Source: Candidatus Westeberhardia cardiocondylae (GTDB taxonomy: Bacteria; Pseudomonadota; Gammaproteobacteria; Enterobacterales; Enterobacteriaceae). Taken from it: a DNA stretch of 64,000 bases. The stretch is from positions 1 through 64,000 of the forward strand of contig JABYQB010000003.1 in NCBI GenBank assembly GCA_024648785.1, in the 5' to 3' direction. The notes beneath the pieces are model-generated. The model was given only the letters and a program-made list of their open reading frames with translations. It was not told the origin of the DNA and searched no databases. The translations under genes were made by a program, and so were the position numbers. Below are positions 58,596 through 64,000 of this stretch, one piece after another. How positions within the stretch are numbered: the stretch's first letter is position 1; the number at the start of each line of letters is the position of its first letter.

Positions 58596-59345
58596 ATGCA
58601 AATAAAAAATAAAAAAAAGCATAAAATTAATATAATATCTTCATTACCTAAACATGTAGCAATTATTATGGATGGAAATGGACGTTGGGCAACAAAAAAA
58701 GGTAAACTTAGAATTTCTGGCCATCAGGCTGGGATGAAATCAGCAAAAAAAGCAATATATTTCGCAAAAAATCATCATTTAGATGCACTAACATTATATG
58801 CATTTAGTAGTGAAAATTGGAATAGATCTAATAAAGAAGTATCATCAATTATGGATCTATTCATAAAAACATTAGATAAAGAAATACATAATTTACACAA
58901 AAAAAATATAAAATTACAAATTATAGGAGATACATCTAGATTTAAAATAAAACTACAAAACAGTATTAACAGATCTGAAAAATTAACATATAATAATAGA
59001 GGTTTAACATTAAATATAGCTGCAAACTATGGTGGAAGATGGGATATAATACAAGTAGCAAAACAACTTGCAAATCAAGTAAAACAAGGCTTCTTACATC
59101 CAGACCAAATTAACGAAGACATATTTTGTCAATACATTTGTATGAATGAATTAGCACCAGTAGATTTAGTAATAAGAACAGGAGGAGAATACAGAATTAG
59201 CAACTTTTTATTATGGCAAATAGCATATTCAGAATTATTTTTCACAGATGTTTTATGGCCTGATTTCAACGAATCCATTTTTGAAAATGCAATACACGTT
59301 TTCTTAAAAAGAAAGAGAAAATTTGGAAGTTCTACAATATCTTAA
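58596..59345 (+). CDS. uppS: Undecaprenyl diphosphate synthase
   Basis: HVAIIMDGNGRWATKKGKLRISGHQAGM; YAFSSENWNR; RTGGEYRISNFLLWQIAYSELFF. Confidence 0.97.
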   Translation: MQIKNKKKHKINIISSLPKHVAIIMDGNGRWATKKGKLRISGHQAGMKSAKKAIYFAKNHHLDALTLYAFSSENWNRSNKEVSSIMDLFIKTLDKEIHNLHKKNIKLQIIGDTSRFKIKLQNSINRSEKLTYNNRGLTLNIAANYGGRWDIIQVAKQLANQVKQGFLHPDQINEDIFCQYICMNELAPVDLVIRTGGEYRISNFLLWQIAYSELFFTDVLWPDFNESIFENAIHVFLKRKRKFGSSTIS

Positions 59346-59388
59346 TATATAATTTAGTTTATTAAACAAAATAGCTATCATTAATACT

Positions 59389-60252
59389 TTGATAAAACAC
59401 AGAATAATCAGCTCAATTTTTTTAATTCCATTCATTATTCTAATAATATTAGAACTATCATTAAAAAAACTTACATTTTTTTTATTACTTTTAAATTTAT
59501 TATGTATATGGGAATGGAATAAACTTTGTGCTACGTCGATTATACAAAAACTTACACTATTTATAATATTCAATGTATTACCATTAATACTAATAATATT
59601 AACAACATTTTATTTACCACATCATATATTTATTTCACACATTAAATACATATTTATAATAATTTCTTTAACATGGTGGTTAATAGCATTATTATTAATA
59701 TTATTTTACCCAATATCTACAAAAATATGGAAAAAATCTTCATTTTTTAAATTATTGTTTGGAAATTTAACTATAATACCATTTATTTGGAGCATTATAA
59801 TATTAAAAAAAGAAAATCAAATATTTTATTATAATTATTCTATTGGAACATGGAAAATACTATATGTTATAATTTTAGTTTGGGAATTAGATTCTAGCTT
59901 TTACATATTTGGAAAACTATTAGGAAATTATAAATTATCAGAAAATATTTCTCCAAAAAAAACATGGGAAGGATTAATAATAGGAACAATATTAACAATA
60001 ATTACACAATGGGTATTTAAAAAATATATAATTCCTTTTCACATTACAACTATAAAATTCAATATATATTGTATAATAATAATGATATCAGCAATATTAG
60101 GAGATTTAACAGAAAGTATGTTCAAAAGAGAAGCTAAAATTAAAGATACTGGAACATTAATTCCAGGTCATGGTGGTATTTTAGATAGAATAGATAGCTT
60201 AAGTTCTACACTACCTATATTTACTTGTTTAACATTATTAATAAACCTTTAA
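59389..60252 (+). CDS. cdsA: Phosphatidate cytidylyltransferase (TTG start)
   Basis: SPKKTWEGLIIG; AILGDLTESMFKREAKIKDTGTLIPGHGGILDRIDSL. Confidence 0.93.
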   Translation: MIKHRIISSIFLIPFIILIILELSLKKLTFFLLLLNLLCIWEWNKLCATSIIQKLTLFIIFNVLPLILIILTTFYLPHHIFISHIKYIFIIISLTWWLIALLLILFYPISTKIWKKSSFFKLLFGNLTIIPFIWSIIILKKENQIFYYNYSIGTWKILYVIILVWELDSSFYIFGKLLGNYKLSENISPKKTWEGLIIGTILTIITQWVFKKYIIPFHITTIKFNIYCIIIMISAILGDLTESMFKREAKIKDTGTLIPGHGGILDRIDSLSSTLPIFTCLTLLINL

Positions 60253-60289
60253 ATAAAAATATACATTTTAAAATTCAGGAAAACTAATA

Positions 60290-61657
60290 ATGAATTTATT
60301 TTACGAATTTTTTATATTTATCATTACTGTTGGAATTCTTATTACTGTACACGAATTTGGTCATTTCATAACAGCTAGATATTATGGAGTAATAGTAGAA
60401 AAATTTTCTATTGGATTTGGTAAAAAATTATGGCACAAATATGATAAAAAAGGAACAGAATATATTATTGCTTCTATACCACTTGGTGGATATGTAAAAA
60501 TGAAAGAAAAGAATAAAAATTGTGAAAAATTTAAAAATATACATAATCAAAAATATTTTCATGAAAAAAAAAATTGGGAAAAAGCAATAATTATCGCAGC
60601 AGGATCAATATTTAACATTTTTTTTTCCATTATAATTTATTGGATAATTTTCTTTTCTGGAATAATAAATTACAAACCAATAATTGGGGAAATTATACAT
60701 AATTCTGTTGCATACAATTCAGGTCTAACACCTGGTATGGAAATAAAATCTATTAACAATATTAAGACATATAACTGGAACGACGTTCAAACACAATTAA
60801 ACAATAATATCAAAAAAAATAAAATAATTATTGATATAGAACATATTAATAAAAATAATTTTAACGAAATAAAAACTATTAATTTACAAAATTATAATAT
60901 AAATTACGAAAATAATCCTATAATAGAATTAGGAATAATACCTATACATTCTAAAATACAACCAATACTTACTAAAGTAGAACAAAATTCTGCAGGAATG
61001 CAAGCAGGATTAAAACCAAAAGATAAAATTATATCTGTAAATGGGAAAATGATAAAAGAATGGAATACATTTATAAAAACAATACAAAATAACCCAAATA
61101 AACCATTAAATATTGTTATTGAAAGACAAAACATTAATATAAATACAACCTTATACCCAAAAATAATAAAAATAAATAATGAATACAAAGGATTTGCTGG
61201 ACTATTTCCAAAAATAATGCTAATAAATCAAAAACATCAAAACCAATATTTTTTACATCCAATATCTTCATTAATTCAAGCTATAAAACAAACTTGGACA
61301 ATAACAAAATTTATTCTAAACAAATTCTCTGAATTTTCTTTTAAATATAATAATACATTTCAAAATTTAAGTGGTCCGATATCAATAGCACATGAAGCAA
61401 AAACAGCCGTAAAAAGTGGATTAGTGCATTATTTAATATTTTTATCTATTATTAGCATAAATCTAGGAATAATAAATTTGTTTCCTTTACCAATATTAGA
61501 TGGAGGTTATTTACTTTTTATGATAATAGAAATAATTAAAAAAAAACCAATATCCAAAAAAACTCGTAAGATCAGTTATCAAATTAGTATGATTATATTA
61601 ATTATATTAATGAGTATCGCTTTATTAAATGATTTTACTAGATTTATAAAAATTTAA
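60290..61657 (+). CDS. rseP: Site-2 metalloprotease RseP with PDZ domains
   Basis: TVHEFGHFITARYYGV (HExxH), PDZ-like VEQNSAGMQAGLKPKDKIISVNG, LFPLPILDGGYLL. Confidence 0.95.
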   Translation: MNLFYEFFIFIITVGILITVHEFGHFITARYYGVIVEKFSIGFGKKLWHKYDKKGTEYIIASIPLGGYVKMKEKNKNCEKFKNIHNQKYFHEKKNWEKAIIIAAGSIFNIFFSIIIYWIIFFSGIINYKPIIGEIIHNSVAYNSGLTPGMEIKSINNIKTYNWNDVQTQLNNNIKKNKIIIDIEHINKNNFNEIKTINLQNYNINYENNPIIELGIIPIHSKIQPILTKVEQNSAGMQAGLKPKDKIISVNGKMIKEWNTFIKTIQNNPNKPLNIVIERQNININTTLYPKIIKINNEYKGFAGLFPKIMLINQKHQNQYFLHPISSLIQAIKQTWTITKFILNKFSEFSFKYNNTFQNLSGPISIAHEAKTAVKSGLVHYLIFLSIISINLGIINLFPLPILDGGYLLFMIIEIIKKKPISKKTRKISYQISMIILIILMSIALLNDFTRFIKI

Positions 61658-61659
61658 AT

Positions 61660-64000
61660 ATGTTTAAACATATACTTGAAATTAAAATAAAGAAAATTCT
61701 ATTAATAATTTTTATTATTTCACTTAATAATAATGCTAATGCAATAGATAAATCAAAAATACAAAATGTTGACGAAAAAAAATCTCAACAAATATCAACA
61801 GAAAAAAAAATACCACCAAAAAAAATATCAAAACAACATAAAACACATGAAATTAATTTCAATTCATCATATAATAAAAAAATATTAAATAATATACAAA
61901 TATTATATACAAAAAATATACCATGTATAAACATAACAACTAATAAACCAATAATTACCAATATTTCATTTTACGGAAATAAAATAATAAATGAAAATTT
62001 TTTAAAAAAATTTCTAAATACATATAATGTATATATAGGAAGTTATTTAAATAAAGAACTTTTATATGAAGCAAAAAAACATATACAAAAATTATATTTG
62101 CAACACGGAAAATATAATACAAAAATTTCAACAATTATACAATATTTACCGAATAATTGTGTTAATGTTAATTGGAAAATATATGAAGGAGAATGGATAA
62201 AGATTAAAAATATTTACATAATTGGTAATAATTCTTTTACATATAAAAAATTAATGTCAAATTTTAAACTAAAAAACTCATATTCAATTTTAAAATTTAA
62301 TAAAAAATATACATATCAACATAAAATATTAACAAATGACTTAAAAAATTTAAAAAATTTTTATTTTAATAATGGATATATTACATACAAAGTTAATTCA
62401 ATAACAAAAAAATTAACAAAAGATAAAAAACAAATTTCAATAATTATAGATATAATGGAAGGAAAACAATATAAAATTTCAGATATTAAATTTCATACAA
62501 ATATAATAAAAAAAACAGAATTTTTCAAAATAAAACAAATAACTCAAAGAATATTACAAACTCCGTATAATTACAATAATTTGAAAAATATACAAAATAA
62601 AATTAAAATTTTTTTCTATAATAATGGATATCTTTATCCTAACATAAACATTACATTAAATATTAACCACATAAACAAAAAAATAACACCACTAATTTAT
62701 ATTAATAAAGGAAATCGTTTTTATGTAAATAAAATATTTTTTATTGGAAATAAAACAGTAAAAAATATTATTATGTACAGAGAAATGGAACAAAAAGAAG
62801 GAAAATATTTAAACATAAAATTAATTGAAAAAGGAAAAAAAAGATTAGATTATCTTGGATATTTTAAAGATATAAAAATAAAAATACAACACATACCAAA
62901 TACATTAAACAAAGTTAACATAACATATATTGTTAAAGAAAAAAATATGGGATTATTTAATTTTGGACTAGGATTTAATAATGAAAAAAAATTAAATTTT
63001 CAGATTAACATTGAAAAAAATAATTTATTAGGCATTGGTAGTAATATATTTATTCAAGGAGATAAAAATAATGACCAATATTACTGCGAATTTTCTGAAG
63101 TAAATCATTATTACAAAAAAAATAAAAATATAATAAATTTTAACAATAAAATTTATTTTAATAATTACATTAATTCAAATATATCAAAATTATTTAAATA
63201 TAATTTACAACAATATGGAACAAATATACTTCTTAATATTCCAATTAATACTTACAAACATTTTCTAAATTTAGAATTAGAATATATACACAATGATTTA
63301 TATGACAAACAACCAAAAAAAAATATATATCAACACCCTATAAATTATAAATCAAATATAAAAGAAATGAAAAAAAATATATTATCAAAATATAAATATT
63401 TAAATATACATGACATATTATTATCTTTACATTGGAATATTAACAATTTAAATAACAACATTTTTCCAAATTCTGGATATAATACTTATTTAACAAACAA
63501 ACTAACAATACCAATATTTCAAAACAATTACTTTCAAACAATATTCGAACACAAATTTTTTACCCAAATTATAAAAAAAATAAATTTAACATTAATGGAA
63601 AAATTACAATTCAACTACTCAAAAAACATAAATACAAAAAAAATACCATTTTATGATCATTTATATACAAAAGAACCTAATGAAATACGAATTATTTATA
63701 ATAACAAAATGAAAAAACAAAACAAACATTTAAATTACAACCATAAAAACAAAAAAACATTAACAACAAAAGAACAAAATTTTAACACTAAAAATGATAT
63801 TGATATAATATCTAGTAGTGAATTAATTATACCAAATCAATTTTTATTAAACAAAAAATATTCAAATATAATACAAACATCTTTATTTTTTGATATTAAA
63901 AAAACATGGAATAAAAATATAAAAAAAATTAATAATTTAACATATATAAAACATTTTTATGAAAATCTAAAAAACAATAAAACTCGTATTTCCACAGGAA
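61660..64000 (+). CDS. bamA: Outer membrane protein assembly factor BamA, partial (continues past the window)
   Basis: Open frame from ATG 61660 to the window end, read through by eye; POTRA2 onward aligns to E. coli BamA (KPIITNISFYGNK, GNRFYVNKIFFIGN, KEKNMGLFNFGLGF, SSSELIIPNQF); 2 nt after the rseP stop. Confidence 0.9.
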   Translation, partial: MFKHILEIKIKKILLIIFIISLNNNANAIDKSKIQNVDEKKSQQISTEKKIPPKKISKQHKTHEINFNSSYNKKILNNIQILYTKNIPCINITTNKPIITNISFYGNKIINENFLKKFLNTYNVYIGSYLNKELLYEAKKHIQKLYLQHGKYNTKISTIIQYLPNNCVNVNWKIYEGEWIKIKNIYIIGNNSFTYKKLMSNFKLKNSYSILKFNKKYTYQHKILTNDLKNLKNFYFNNGYITYKVNSITKKLTKDKKQISIIIDIMEGKQYKISDIKFHTNIIKKTEFFKIKQITQRILQTPYNYNNLKNIQNKIKIFFYNNGYLYPNINITLNINHINKKITPLIYINKGNRFYVNKIFFIGNKTVKNIIMYREMEQKEGKYLNIKLIEKGKKRLDYLGYFKDIKIKIQHIPNTLNKVNITYIVKEKNMGLFNFGLGFNNEKKLNFQINIEKNNLLGIGSNIFIQGDKNNDQYYCEFSEVNHYYKKNKNIINFNNKIYFNNYINSNISKLFKYNLQQYGTNILLNIPINTYKHFLNLELEYIHNDLYDKQPKKNIYQHPINYKSNIKEMKKNILSKYKYLNIHDILLSLHWNINNLNNNIFPNSGYNTYLTNKLTIPIFQNNYFQTIFEHKFFTQIIKKINLTLMEKLQFNYSKNINTKKIPFYDHLYTKEPNEIRIIYNNKMKKQNKHLNYNHKNKKTLTTKEQNFNTKNDIDIISSSELIIPNQFLLNKKYSNIIQTSLFFDIKKTWNKNIKKINNLTYIKHFYENLKNNKTRISTG

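Overview
The window is 64 kb of extremely AT-rich, gene-dense DNA. It looks like the chromosome of a strongly reduced gammaproteobacterial (Enterobacterales-like) insect endosymbiont; the species cannot be fixed from this window. Gene content is almost entirely single-copy housekeeping in decayed E. coli-like synteny blocks: dnaN-gyrB; murJ; argS; aspS-yebC; dtpA-tyrS; mepM; rlmN-hisS-der; udk; metG; iscS-suhB-glyA-tadA; polA 5'-nuclease domain; tRNA-Arg(TCT)-folD; cysS; adk-dnaX; rplY; tkt-ygfZ; orn-psd-mscM; rpsP-trmD-rplS; aroF-tyrA; rluD-clpB; tRNA-Asp/tRNA-Trp; map; rpsB-tsf-pyrH-frr-uppS-cdsA-rseP-bamA (bamA runs off the right edge). I saw no mobile elements, CRISPR arrays, prophage or rRNA genes. 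The most interesting signals are: (1) trmD interrupted by a +1 frameshift inside a short window that carries an RF2(prfB)-like AAGG-TA-TTT-TAA site and a CCC-A proline site, the class of codon whose slippage TrmD's own product suppresses; (2) mepM and rluD split in T9 and A9 homopolymers, each restorable by one added nucleotide, next to intact genes carrying A10-A12 tracts; (3) a SuhB that has lost all the canonical IMPase metal-ligand acidic residues but keeps the fold; (4) a BamA with an eroded POTRA1 and a lost VRGF motif; (5) psd without an ATG/GTG/TTG start; (6) ClpB encoded only as the N-domain-less isoform; (7) loss of MEP-pathway genes (dxr, ispG) from their syntenic positions while uppS is kept; and (8) a window-wide strand asymmetry (A>T, C>G on +) that is visible in protein composition. 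Gene calls rest on recalled similarity to E. coli proteins; no search was run.
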